This document shows positions 15,606 to 23,564 of a stretch of DNA of 64,000 nucleotides, one piece after another. Positions within the stretch are counted from its first letter, which is position 1; each line of letters starts with the position of its first letter. The DNA comes from JBPRGH01 sp051418055 (GTDB lineage Bacteria; Bacteroidota; Bacteroidia; Cytophagales; Cyclobacteriaceae): contig JBPRGH010000120.1 in the NCBI GenBank assembly GCA_051418055.1, positions 1 to 64,000 on the forward strand. The letters run 5' to 3'. The notes under the pieces are model-generated. The model did not search any database. It was given only the letters and a program-made list of their open reading frames with translations, and was not told where the DNA came from. The position numbers were made by a program, and so were the translations under genes.

Positions 15606-17246
15606 CTATTGATTCACTGCTGCAACAGTTTTCTTTTTTCTTTTCCCCAAAACCCACGTTTGCAGTTTATCCATCATTACATTGTAGAAGTCGGAATCAA
15701 ACAATCGAGCATCAACACGTGCCTGCCTCAGAAAGAAAATCCCAATGGGTAATAATATAATATTAGCAGCCCAAATACCCAGCCATGGATCGATCATTGC
15801 CTGTTTTGCATATTTTTCGCCTGTCATATTGATGACATAGAAAATAATAAAGAACATAATTGACACTAACACCGGAACACCAAGGCCCCCTCTTTTTATT
15901 ATAGCTCCTAATGGTGCTCCAATTAAAAACATACTTATACAGGCAAAAGAATTGGAAAGGATTTTATTCCATTGGATATCATAAACATTCCTGATATAGA
16001 CTGCTCTTTCCAACCGGGTTTTATTACCTTCAATCCTACTTTTTATTTGCCGTGCATTGCTGAGGGCCATCTGAAAATCTGCAAATTCAGCTTCCTTTTC
16101 TTTTACGCTATTAGCTGCTTTTTCAATAAGCAATGACTGCTCTTTCTTATTAGCCGGCAGCCTATTAATTTTCTTATTGTTAACCTTGTCATCAGGACCG
16201 GCATTTTCTGCAGCTATTTGTTTACTTAAATTACTACCCTCATCATTAGTTTTTGGTCCTTTATTTTCAGCTTCTGCCTCAGTAGGATTATTGTTAACTA
16301 TTACTTTTAAATCTTCAGGAACCTCTACCTGGTCATCACGAAAAAGATAGGTAAAGCCTATATTTGAAAGAGTGAAATTGCTATAGGCATGCTTCCTCAT
16401 CTCCTGATTCATGCTATCAATATCTGCCTCCAGTTCACTCAGATTTCTCATGTTTCGATCTGAAGCAAATAGTTCTTTATCCGTGTCCTTTAACTGAAAA
16501 GAACTAAGGTCAAGGATTATCTGGCTCCTTTTAAAGCTACTTTTTGTAAACTCCTGCTTAGGGCCTGCAGTATTTGTTTTCACATCATCTGAACCTTCTA
16601 CATATGAATTTCCATTAAAAAGTTCAAATTTTAAATAGCGATCATTCATAAACGTATACATCTTACCGGAGTCTGCAAGAGTCACTTCCTTGTTACCAAG
16701 CTTGTTTGAATGATCATAAATTATGATATCCTTTAAAGTTTGGCCGTCACTGAATTTCTTTTCTACCTTAATACTATAATCAGGGATCCCATTATAGAAT
16801 GTTCCCTCCCTTAAATCGAGGGATGGCTTTTTCTGTTTTATATCATATAACAGACTATAAGCCTCCAGAGCTGCGGTTGGAACAAAAGTGTTATTTGAAT
16901 AAAAGGCAAATACGGTAAGAAGGTTAACAAAAATAAAAATTGGAAACAGTGCTCTAATTAAAGATATACCTGAAGCTTTTATTGCTGTGAGTTCAAAATG
17001 TTCGCCAAGGTTTCCAAAGGTGATAAGTGAAGATAACAGTACTGCCAATGGAATAGCAATAGGAGTCATAAAGACTGCAAAATAAAACAGCAGTGTGCCC
17101 AGCACGTCCCATCCCAGGTCTTTTCCAACTATATCATCAAAATATTTGATCATATGCTGGGTGAGCAGGATAAATACTACTACAAGAAAAGTAAGAATAA
17201 ACGGACCTAAAAAGGAGGATAAAATTAATTTATCAATTTTCTTCAT
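15606..17246 (-). CDS. LptF/LptG family permease
   Basis: A membrane subunit of the LptBFG ABC transporter that extracts lipopolysaccharide from the inner membrane. It begins MKKIDKLILSSFLGPFILTF with the first membrane helix, has helices near 50-70 and 90-120, a long periplasmic part, and three C-terminal helices (SNSFACISMFLIGAPLG, LGVPVLVSIMFFIIFYVI, IWAANIILLPIGIFFL). At about 546 residues it is much longer than proteobacterial LptF/G (about 360). The excess is a hydrophilic, Asn/Lys/Glu-rich and partly coiled insertion at about residues 310-420. I chose the ATG at 17246 because a TATTTTTG promoter box occupies 17252-17259 and would overlap the alternative GTG at 17252. LptF and LptG cannot be told apart here. 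Confidence 0.85.
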   Translation of the reverse strand: MKKIDKLILSSFLGPFILTFLVVVFILLTQHMIKYFDDIVGKDLGWDVLGTLLFYFAVFMTPIAIPLAVLLSSLITFGNLGEHFELTAIKASGISLIRALFPIFIFVNLLTVFAFYSNNTFVPTAALEAYSLLYDIKQKKPSLDLREGTFYNGIPDYSIKVEKKFSDGQTLKDIIIYDHSNKLGNKEVTLADSGKMYTFMNDRYLKFELFNGNSYVEGSDDVKTNTAGPKQEFTKSSFKRSQIILDLSSFQLKDTDKELFASDRNMRNLSELEADIDSMNQEMRKHAYSNFTLSNIGFTYLFRDDQVEVPEDLKVIVNNNPTEAEAENKGPKTNDEGSNLSKQIAAENAGPDDKVNNKKINRLPANKKEQSLLIEKAANSVKEKEAEFADFQMALSNARQIKSRIEGNKTRLERAVYIRNVYDIQWNKILSNSFACISMFLIGAPLGAIIKRGGLGVPVLVSIMFFIIFYVINMTGEKYAKQAMIDPWLGIWAANIILLPIGIFFLRQARVDARLFDSDFYNVMMDKLQTWVLGKRKKKTVAAVNQ

Positions 17247-17251
17247 TATCA

Positions 17252-17259
17252 CAAAAATA
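17252..17259 (-). promoter_or_regulatory. Bacteroidota -7 box of the lptF/G gene
   Basis: TATTTTTG on the minus strand, five bases before the chosen ATG. It matches TAnnTTTG and excludes the GTG that overlaps its last base as a likely start. Confidence 0.45.
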
Positions 17260-17284
17260 CAACCACCGGCTCACATGAGCGATA

Positions 17285-17680
17285 TCAACCACCAACTGTT
17301 TCTTTCAAATTTAATACCAAACTTTCCCATAGATCCTGAAGTTCCTCTGTATCATCCATTTCTGAATAATCCAGGATCTTAAGAAATGTTGTTTGCGTCA
17401 GTTCATTCAGTTCAAGCCGAAGTTCAAAATAAGCCGGATCCTCTTTATCCTCTTCATTTTCAGGAAAAAACTCAAATTTCACATAATGATTTGTCCGGTG
17501 CCCAGCCATTTTTGCCCAATGATCTTCACCATCCCACTTGAAATTATAATTTTTATCTTCATCAACTGTTACATCGTCGGCAAACCATTGTGCCAAACCT
17601 CCCGGGGAAAATAAATACGGGAATAACATTTTTTTTGAGGCTTTTACCTCAAAATCCGTGGTAAATAAGTTTTTACTCAT
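17285..17680 (-). CDS. START-like/AHSA1-type protein
   Basis: A cytoplasmic protein of 131 residues with the helix-grip pattern of the START/AHSA1 superfamily. It has an N-terminal strand (NLFTTDFEVKASKKMLFPYLFSPGGLAQWFADDV), a strongly acidic strand-rich middle with WDGEDHWAKM, and a C-terminal helix ending in LWESLVLNLKETVGG. Proteins of this size and composition are common and uncharacterised in Bacteroidota. They could bind a hydrophobic ligand or act as a co-chaperone; neither is shown. It precedes the LPS permease gene by about 38 bases, so co-transcription is possible, although the permease has its own promoter-like box. Confidence 0.75.
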   Translation of the reverse strand: MSKNLFTTDFEVKASKKMLFPYLFSPGGLAQWFADDVTVDEDKNYNFKWDGEDHWAKMAGHRTNHYVKFEFFPENEEDKEDPAYFELRLELNELTQTTFLKILDYSEMDDTEELQDLWESLVLNLKETVGG

Positions 17681-17755
17681 TCTCTTAATATTATAAAGCG
17701 CTTTAAGATAAATTATTTTTTCGAGCGTTGCAAAGAAAATAATTAATTCAACTAA

Positions 17756-17787
17756 TTGGAATATTTTACAGAAACTTTATAGCTTTG
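17756..17787 (+). promoter_or_regulatory. candidate promoter of the tRNA-Met gene
   Basis: TTGG at 17756-17759 precedes TAGCTTTG at 17780-17787 by 20 bases. The second box matches TAnnTTTG exactly. The tRNA begins 64 bases downstream, leaving a 5' leader to be removed by RNase P. Confidence 0.5.
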
Positions 17788-17850
17788 CACTCCGTTTTAC
17801 GGATGACTGATCGTAAGGATCTATCTTTTACTGATCAGTTGTTAATTTCC

Positions 17851-17924
17851 GGCGAGGTAGCTCAGATGGTTAGAGCGCAGGATTCATAACCCTGAGGTCA
17901 GGGGTTCAACTCCCCTTCTCGCTA
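17851..17924 (+). tRNA. tRNA-Met (anticodon CAT)
   Basis: A 74-base cloverleaf. The acceptor stem GGCGAGG pairs with TCTCGCT before discriminator A, with a G-U first pair and no encoded CCA. The D arm contains AGCTCAGATGGTTAGAGC, the anticodon loop is TTCATAA with CAT, and the T arm is AGGGGTTCAACTCCCCT. The 1-72 G-U pair argues against initiator tRNA, which has an unpaired 1-72, so this is elongator Met. A tRNA-Ile with modified C34 cannot be fully excluded. The A31-C39 mismatch at the bottom of the anticodon stem does not look disabling. A terminator follows at once. Confidence 0.93.
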
Positions 17925-17929
17925 CAGAT

Positions 17930-17962
17930 AAAGCCCTAAGCGTAATGCAAAGGGCTTTTTTT
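17930..17962 (+). terminator. intrinsic terminator after the tRNA
   Basis: AAAGCCCT at 17930-17937 pairs with AGGGCTTT at 17951-17958 and runs into a T tract (CTTTTTTTAT). Confidence 0.85.
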
Positions 17963-18011
17963 ATGTCTTCTTTCAATCATTTGGCTCTGCCAAGTGTTCA
18001 ATATCCGTTCC

Positions 18012-18214
18012 GCCTCCGGCCGCTATATCGGATAGACAAGATTTACCAAGCGCCACAACATAATAAATTTAGGTTAGTACGATAGCATTTCATCTACCTG
18101 CTACTCTATTGTGAGAAAACCGGCCGGAGGCCGAACAATAGCCGTCACTCGCGGGACGCGAGCGACTAACTTAGTATGAGTTAAAATAATAAAACTTCAA
18201 ACTGGCCGGAGGCC
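18012..18214. repeat. REP-like dispersed repeat, locus 1
   Basis: This fills most of the gene-free stretch 17963-18229. The 11-mer GGCCGGAGGCC occurs at 18122-18132 and 18204-18214, and as a 10-base reverse copy at 18012-18021. From 18122 to 18169 a 48-base unit (GGCCGGAGGCC, then CACTCGCGGGACGCGAG and GCGACTAA) matches the reverse complement of 60957-61004 at 44 of 48 positions. It contains a perfect hairpin, CTCGCG-GGA-CGCGAG. The unit is GC-rich in an AT-rich genome. TATCCG and CGGATA (18002-18034) also flank the first short copy as an inverted repeat. I see no gene here. Confidence 0.75.
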
Positions 18215-18229
18215 AAAGGATGCCTCTTG

Positions 18230-19552
18230 CTAATTAGAGTCTTGATTTTCTTTAACTTTTACAGGGTCACCATCTTTCAATCTTTTTGAAACTATCAGGA
18301 ACGGACCGGTAATAATTTCCTCACCTGCTTCCAGCCCTTCTTTTATTTCTATGACATCATAATCACTTATACCGGTTTCTACTTCCTTCAGAATTGCTTT
18401 TCCATCTTTTAAAACAAAAACTACTTCCCTCACTTCTTGATTACGGTTACCCTGTGTGCCTTCCTGGTCTTCAATATCTGACGTATTTCGTGTGGTAACA
18501 GCTGAAAGTGGTACTGCAAGTGTGTTTTCTTTACGTTCAGTAATAATATCGACACTTGCGGTCATTCCGGGTTTAAAAGGATATCTCATTCCTTCGTTTA
18601 TCAGGTCCCTGTAAGAATTTTTTAATATTGTAATCCTGACCTCAAATTCAGTGACAGCATCAGGTGATGTTTTTTCATTAGCTGTATTGGCAATAGCAGT
18701 CACTATCCCTTTAAATTCTTTATCCAGGTGTGAGTATGCATCAACATCAATTAAAACAGTATCTCCTTTTTCTATCCTGATAATATCATTCTCATTTACA
18801 TCTACACGTACTTCCATACTATCCAGGTCCGCAATACGCATTAGTTCCGTGCCGGCCATTTGCTGTGTCCCAACTACTCTTTCACCTTTCTCTACACTTA
18901 GCTTAGAAACAGTGCCACTCATGGGGGCTATAACACTTGTGAGCCTGACATTTTCCTGTGCTTCCTCCAAACTGGCCTCACTGCTTTTTACGATATATCC
19001 GGAGGCAACTACCTGCTGTTCAGCGGCTTTCAAATCATTGCGGGCAGCCTGATAGCTTTGTTTTGCCTGCTGCCATTCTGCTTCCGATATCACTTTTTCT
19101 TCCCAAAGCTGCTCCTGTCTGTTATATTCAGCCAAAGCACGTTCCATATTTGCCTTTGCTTTTTCAAGACTGGCTTGTGCAGAAGTTAAATTTGCCCTTT
19201 GCTGATTGAGGGATGCTCTTGCACGCTCTAAAGCGTTTATCCAGTTGTCAGGCCTTATTTTCACTAAAAAATCCCCAGCCCTGACAGAATCACCTTCCTG
19301 AACATTTAGCTCAATTATTTCACCAGCTACATCAGGGCTTAGCTTCACCTCGGTAACGGGCTGTATCATTCCTGAAGCACTTACTTTTTCAACAATTGCT
19401 GTCTTTGATGCTTCCGCAATTTCAACCTCTATTTCTTTTTCCTTGCCTATAATCCCCGTCGTACTACCAATAATTGCTAGAAGAACAATAACTGCAAGTA
19501 ATCCCAGAAGTATATAGATCGTTTTATTCGATTTCTTTTTTTTCGTTGCCAT
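18230..19552 (-). CDS. HlyD/MacA-type periplasmic adaptor of an efflux system
   Basis: The membrane-fusion subunit of a tripartite exporter, anchored in the inner membrane and reaching to the TolC channel. It has a lysine-rich N-terminus, then an anchor helix at about 11-32 (IYILLGLLAVIVLLAIIG), biotinyl-lipoyl-like halves (PDVAGEIIELNVQEGDSVRAG and VIAPMSGTVSKLSVEKGERV), and between them a long alpha-helical coiled-coil hairpin (about 110-200, rich in A, Q, E). A beta-barrel and membrane-proximal domain follow. The 440 residues resemble MacA-type adaptors. It lies 13 bases after tolC. No pump subunit is next to it; the FtsX/MacB-like permease at 40.3 kb is a possible but unproven partner. 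Confidence 0.88.
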   Translation of the reverse strand: MATKKKKSNKTIYILLGLLAVIVLLAIIGSTTGIIGKEKEIEVEIAEASKTAIVEKVSASGMIQPVTEVKLSPDVAGEIIELNVQEGDSVRAGDFLVKIRPDNWINALERARASLNQQRANLTSAQASLEKAKANMERALAEYNRQEQLWEEKVISEAEWQQAKQSYQAARNDLKAAEQQVVASGYIVKSSEASLEEAQENVRLTSVIAPMSGTVSKLSVEKGERVVGTQQMAGTELMRIADLDSMEVRVDVNENDIIRIEKGDTVLIDVDAYSHLDKEFKGIVTAIANTANEKTSPDAVTEFEVRITILKNSYRDLINEGMRYPFKPGMTASVDIITERKENTLAVPLSAVTTRNTSDIEDQEGTQGNRNQEVREVVFVLKDGKAILKEVETGISDYDVIEIKEGLEAGEEIITGPFLIVSKRLKDGDPVKVKENQDSN

Positions 19553-19565
19553 AGTTACTTAAATA

Positions 19566-21029
19566 TTAGAATCCTAGAGGATTCCCGAGGTAAAAATCTA
19601 AAATCCTTGTTTTATAGATATAATCATATTTAGCTCTCAAAAGATCAGACTTTGCCTGAAATAGCTGATTCTCTGAGAGCTGGTAATCAATATAAGTAGT
19701 TGCACCTAATTCATAGCGTTTTTGCGTCATTCTAAAAGCCTCTTCGCGTGCATTTACTTGTTTTTGCGACGCCAGATACGATTTTGATGCTGCTACCACA
19801 TCATTATAGGCATTTTCGACATCCTGGCGTATAATATTCTTTGTTTCCTGAAGATTGATCTCCGCCTGTTCCTGATTTATAATAGCACGTTGTATACCTG
19901 CCCTCGCAGACCAACCATTAAATATTGGTACACTCATTCCTAAGGAAACAAATCTGCTTAAATTTTCTTCCAGCTGCTCCACAAAACCGAAATCCTGAAA
20001 AGCGCCACCAGGTTCATATACCAGCTGCATTATTTGTTCTCCACCTACAGTTCGTAATGGTGTAGGTACTGCTACCTGCTGATTATTTTCATCCAATACT
20101 GGTGTTTGTGTACCATCGGGAATAAATCGATTGTCAAACCTATCAGAATAATTTGAACTTAAACCAGTATTTGCATTTACTGATGGATAAAGGTTGCCTT
20201 TAGCAATTTTTACACCCATAACAGAACTTTGTATCTGCTCTTGTGCACTTTTTATTTCAGGCAGCACCTGGACAGCCTGTTCATATATTTCTTCAGGTGT
20301 ATATTCAACCACAGGTGCAGCTAATGGATCGATCTGCATTTCCTCAGGTACCACTACGGAAAATTCAGTACCTACAGGAAGCTGTAAAGCCTGTTTAAGC
20401 TGGAGCAAAGAAAATTCGAGGGCATTTTGCTGTTGTATTAAGCTTAATTCATTAGAGGCTGCCTGTGCTTCTATATCTAATAAATCAGAACGTGGAAGAG
20501 CACCTGCTTCTACTTGTTTCTCGATCCGGAGCAATTGTTTTTCGGTATTTTCTAACTGTTTCTCTGCATTCTCCACCAATTCCTGGTTAAAAACAACGTT
20601 AGTATAAAGAGCAATAATATTAAATACCAGATTATTCTTTGCGGCTTCCACATCAAATTTCGTAGCATCCAAAGCATGTTCATTTTGCCTGATCCTGTTA
20701 ATTTGCCTTCCTGCACTAAATAATGTTATTCCAGCTGAAGCATTAACACTGGTAAAATTAATTCGCTCAGTAATAAACTGATTTGTAGTAGGATCAATTG
20801 ATCGCCCCCAGTTGTAGCCGTAAGAAGTGCTTGCATTAACACCTGGCAATAGATCAAACTTACTCTGTTTAAGATCTACATGGCTATTTTCTAAACCCAG
20901 CTTTGCTCTTTTAAGAGCAAGGTTGTGCTCTAGTGCATAATCTACGCATTCCTCCAATGTCCAAACCCCATTCTGTGCAGAAAGTGAAAATGTAATAAAA
21001 GAGAATACAACTATGAATATTTTATTCAT
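19566..21029 (-). CDS. TolC-family outer membrane efflux protein
   Basis: 487 residues with a signal peptide (MNKIFIVVFSFITFSLSAQ, cleavage after SAQ). Two outer-membrane-efflux repeats follow, each with long alpha-helical stretches: about 25-220, with LEECVDYALEHNLALKRAKL, and 260-480, with YNDVVAASKSYLASQKQVNAREEAFRMTQKRYELGATTYIDY. It forms the outer-membrane channel for the adaptor encoded 13 bases downstream. The sdaAB gene lies 27 bases upstream on the same strand; whether they share a transcript is unclear. Confidence 0.9.
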   Translation of the reverse strand: MNKIFIVVFSFITFSLSAQNGVWTLEECVDYALEHNLALKRAKLGLENSHVDLKQSKFDLLPGVNASTSYGYNWGRSIDPTTNQFITERINFTSVNASAGITLFSAGRQINRIRQNEHALDATKFDVEAAKNNLVFNIIALYTNVVFNQELVENAEKQLENTEKQLLRIEKQVEAGALPRSDLLDIEAQAASNELSLIQQQNALEFSLLQLKQALQLPVGTEFSVVVPEEMQIDPLAAPVVEYTPEEIYEQAVQVLPEIKSAQEQIQSSVMGVKIAKGNLYPSVNANTGLSSNYSDRFDNRFIPDGTQTPVLDENNQQVAVPTPLRTVGGEQIMQLVYEPGGAFQDFGFVEQLEENLSRFVSLGMSVPIFNGWSARAGIQRAIINQEQAEINLQETKNIIRQDVENAYNDVVAASKSYLASQKQVNAREEAFRMTQKRYELGATTYIDYQLSENQLFQAKSDLLRAKYDYIYKTRILDFYLGNPLGF

Positions 21030-21056
21030 TTAAAAAAGATTTTTTAATTTGAAAAA

Positions 21057-21734
21057 TTAAAGATCTATATCAGGGATATATGTGACATGATCAACCCAGC
21101 TTAAGCTTTCAAGATATTTGAGCGTTATATCTTTTATTCCAGAATCCATTTCAATTACCTGACATGCCAGTTCATGCTTTCCCTTTCGGGAAACAGACAT
21201 GGTAGCAATATTACACTCATCATTTGCCAGCACATTAGCAATGAATGCAATACTCCCTTTTACATCCCGGGCATAAATGATCAGGGTATGAAAGCTAGCT
21301 GAAAAATTGGCAGTAAAGCCATCGATCTCCGCAATATTTATAACCCCTCCCCCTAAACTTTCTCCAAAAACCTCTACAGTTTTATCACCTTTTTTCAGGT
21401 TTAATTTTATAGTATTTGGATGTAAAGTAGAAGCATTACCTATTGATTTAAATTTATAAGTCAACCCTGACTCTTTCGCATGTTCAAAAGAATCTTTAAT
21501 CCTTTTATCATCTGTTTTATAATCCAGCAAACCCGCAATTATGGCACGGTCACTACCATGTCCCTCATATGTCTTTGCAAATGAATTATAAAAGGTAATA
21601 TTTGCTTCGTCAGGCTGTCCACCTAATATTCTAATTGCCACACGGGCTATTCTTACAACCCCAGCAGTATGCGAACTTGAAGGGCCAATCATAACCGGAC
21701 CAATCATATCAAAAATGCTACTTCTTGTAGCCAT
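21057..21734 (-). CDS. sdaAB: L-serine ammonia-lyase, beta subunit
   Basis: The regulatory/structural beta chain of the iron-sulfur L-serine dehydratase, which converts serine to pyruvate and ammonia. It has 225 residues. The N-terminal SIFDMIGPVMIGPSSSHTAG is the family signature, with the serine-rich substrate loop. SFAKTYEGHGSDRAI follows, and the last 75 residues form an ACT domain (FHTLIIYARDVKGSIAFIANVLANDECNIATMSV), often a serine sensor. The cluster-binding alpha subunit is not in the window, so it must be encoded elsewhere. Confidence 0.92.
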   Translation of the reverse strand: MATRSSIFDMIGPVMIGPSSSHTAGVVRIARVAIRILGGQPDEANITFYNSFAKTYEGHGSDRAIIAGLLDYKTDDKRIKDSFEHAKESGLTYKFKSIGNASTLHPNTIKLNLKKGDKTVEVFGESLGGGVINIAEIDGFTANFSASFHTLIIYARDVKGSIAFIANVLANDECNIATMSVSRKGKHELACQVIEMDSGIKDITLKYLESLSWVDHVTYIPDIDL

Positions 21735-21850
21735 ATAAACATTATTTTAATTTTACACTCTAAATTAATTAATTACTACGACCTTAGTGCCTATAGATAG
21801 TGTAAATGGTTAATTTCTTTTTTAAGGTATAAATAAAAGCTACTGAAGTA

Positions 21851-22645
21851 ATGTGGGTTTGGTATAATGATCGACTTTTACAGGAAAAGGATCTCATCCT
21901 TCATACCTCTAACAGAGCCTTCCAGTATGGGGATGGTATTTTTGAGACTATTATTATTGAAAATGGTCAGATCAATTATGCCGAATATCATAAAACCAGG
22001 ATAATCAACAGCACAAGGATCATGCACCTGGATTTTAAACTAAACTTCAAAGAATTCACCTCCAGGGTTCAATTTTTATTACAAAAAAATAAACTTCAAA
22101 ATGCCAGAGCTAAATTGATTATCTGGCGTGCTCCGGGAGGGTATTATATTCCGGAAAAAAATGATAGTGAATTCATGATCACCTTAAATACATTTAACAA
22201 AAAAAAGCCCATCCCTCAACGACTGGGGGTATCCAGGGAGATAAGGATACCTAAAGGCCTAACAAAAAACTGTAAAACATTAAATGCCCTGCCTTACATT
22301 CTTGCCGGTCTGGAGTTGAAAAATTATCCTGAATTTGATGATTTTATAATTCTCGATAATGAAAATAATGTGAGCGAGTGTATTTCCAGTAATTTATTCT
22401 GGATTAAAGACAACGAATACTTCACACCTTCCTTGGAAAGCAACTGCATTATGGGTGTTAGACGTTCTTTTATAATAGACGAGCTTAAAGAAAAAGGTAT
22501 AATGGTAAATGAGGTTTTAGCCTCTGTGGATGAATTACTGCAGGCGGATAGTATTTATAAAACAAATGTGACAGGAGTACATCCTGTTAAGTCGATAGGT
22601 GATAAAGAATTTGAAGTATCTGATGATCCGCTACTTACCTCCTAA
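21851..22645 (+). CDS. aminotransferase class IV, probably aminodeoxychorismate lyase-like
   Basis: A fold-type IV PLP enzyme of 264 residues. NRAFQYGDGIFETI at the N-terminus is the family start motif, the Schiff-base lysine is K142 in NCKTLNALPYILAGLELK, and ECISSNLFWIKD is the cofactor phosphate-binding region. Length and the GDGIFET form fit PabC (4-aminobenzoate for folate) or a small branched-chain/D-amino-acid aminotransferase. PabC-like is favoured by size alone, with no pabA/B neighbour in support. It is divergent from sdaAB and ends at a strong bidirectional terminator. Confidence 0.8.
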   Translation: MWVWYNDRLLQEKDLILHTSNRAFQYGDGIFETIIIENGQINYAEYHKTRIINSTRIMHLDFKLNFKEFTSRVQFLLQKNKLQNARAKLIIWRAPGGYYIPEKNDSEFMITLNTFNKKKPIPQRLGVSREIRIPKGLTKNCKTLNALPYILAGLELKNYPEFDDFIILDNENNVSECISSNLFWIKDNEYFTPSLESNCIMGVRRSFIIDELKEKGIMVNEVLASVDELLQADSIYKTNVTGVHPVKSIGDKEFEVSDDPLLTS

Positions 22646-22658
22646 ATTAAAAATAAAA

Positions 22659-22700
22659 AGAGGCTGTTAAAAAAGATAAACATCTTTAAAAACAGCCTCT
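22659..22700. terminator. bidirectional terminator between the aminotransferase gene and lolA
   Basis: AGAGGCTGTT at 22659-22668 pairs with AACAGCCTCT at 22691-22700. AAAGAT and ATCTTT pair inside it. It is flanked by A-rich and T-rich runs on both sides and serves the two convergent genes. Confidence 0.85.
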
Positions 22701-22724
22701 ATTTAAAAATTTTTATTCTGCTCT

Positions 22725-23369
22725 TTAACGGAGGTCAATTACCTCCACCCCAGGATAATTTTTAGGGTTAAATTCAAAATCCTTATCTTCAATTTTTACA
22801 TTGGGTGTATAGTCAGAGATTCTATATCGATACTTATTACCTCCTTTATCAAAAATCGTCCACCCCACAAGGCTATTATCCTTATTTGAAATCAGTAGCT
22901 TAATTTTAAAAAACTGAGAATCCTTATCATCAGGGATTAAATCAATAACAGATACTGATTCACCATCCACTTTATCCTCTCCCAGATATATATATTTATA
23001 CCCTTCTTTATAAGCAGTATATATTTTTGATGGAGTTATTTCATTCTCAACCGGATTATAATTATCAATATTCACCTCGTTTATACCAGGTAAATAAGTC
23101 CAGACGGTTACACCATTATTATATATTTCCTGCTCATCAAGCTCCAGGATAAATTTATCTCCTTTTACAGTAATAGTCCCTTCATAATCTTCCTGCATAT
23201 TTTCCACATCATTTATCAGAGAATAGACAAAATCAGATCGATATGCACCTGCATTTTTATATTTAGCGCTCATTGCTTCCAATTTATCCAGCGCCTTCTT
23301 ATCATACTGGGCGTTTGAAGAAACGGCAACTCCCAACAACACAATTGCTAAAAAATAAAATTTTTTCAT
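22725..23369 (-). CDS. lolA: outer membrane lipoprotein carrier protein LolA
   Basis: A periplasmic chaperone that ferries lipoproteins from LolCDE to the outer membrane. It has 214 residues with a signal peptide (FYFLAIVLLGVAVSSNAQ). The mature protein shows the LolA open-barrel pattern: an N-terminal helix (DKLEAMSAKYKNAGAY), GTITVKGDKFILELDEQEIYNNGVTVWTYLP, and a strand-rich C-terminus ending with KDFEFNPKNYPGVEVIDLR. It follows ftsK on the minus strand, a common arrangement in Bacteroidota, after a 195-base gap holding a weak hairpin. Confidence 0.88.
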   Translation of the reverse strand: MKKFYFLAIVLLGVAVSSNAQYDKKALDKLEAMSAKYKNAGAYRSDFVYSLINDVENMQEDYEGTITVKGDKFILELDEQEIYNNGVTVWTYLPGINEVNIDNYNPVENEITPSKIYTAYKEGYKYIYLGEDKVDGESVSVIDLIPDDKDSQFFKIKLLISNKDNSLVGWTIFDKGGNKYRYRISDYTPNVKIEDKDFEFNPKNYPGVEVIDLR

Positions 23370-23512
23370 CTTAAGTTTTTAATTAATTTTTTGATCTTTA
23401 GTATTTACTATCAATTATATTCAATAATTGTTCCAAATATCTTAAACTGTAATAAAATATCTCAATTACCAACTTCCCCTATCAAATTACCTCCTTTTTA
23501 AAAAGACTAACG

Positions 23513-23528
23513 CCTTCCCATGAGAAGG
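23513..23528 (-). terminator. weak hairpin after ftsK
   Basis: CCTTC at 23513-23517 and GAAGG at 23524-23528. On the minus strand the stem is followed by CGTTAGTCTTTTT. It may be a weak terminator or leaky stop between ftsK and lolA. Confidence 0.35.
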
Positions 23529-23564
23529 TGAAAAATAAAAGGATGTGTTCACATTTAGATCTAA

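Noticed and set aside
17251..17253. GTG as start of the LptF/G gene
   Set aside because: A TATTTTTG box occupies 17252-17259 and its last base would overlap this codon; the ATG at 17246 gives a normal N-terminus and sits five bases past the box.
17851..17924. Degenerate tRNA
   Set aside because: The A31-C39 mismatch is the only irregularity; all arms, the CAT anticodon, the promoter and the terminator are in place.
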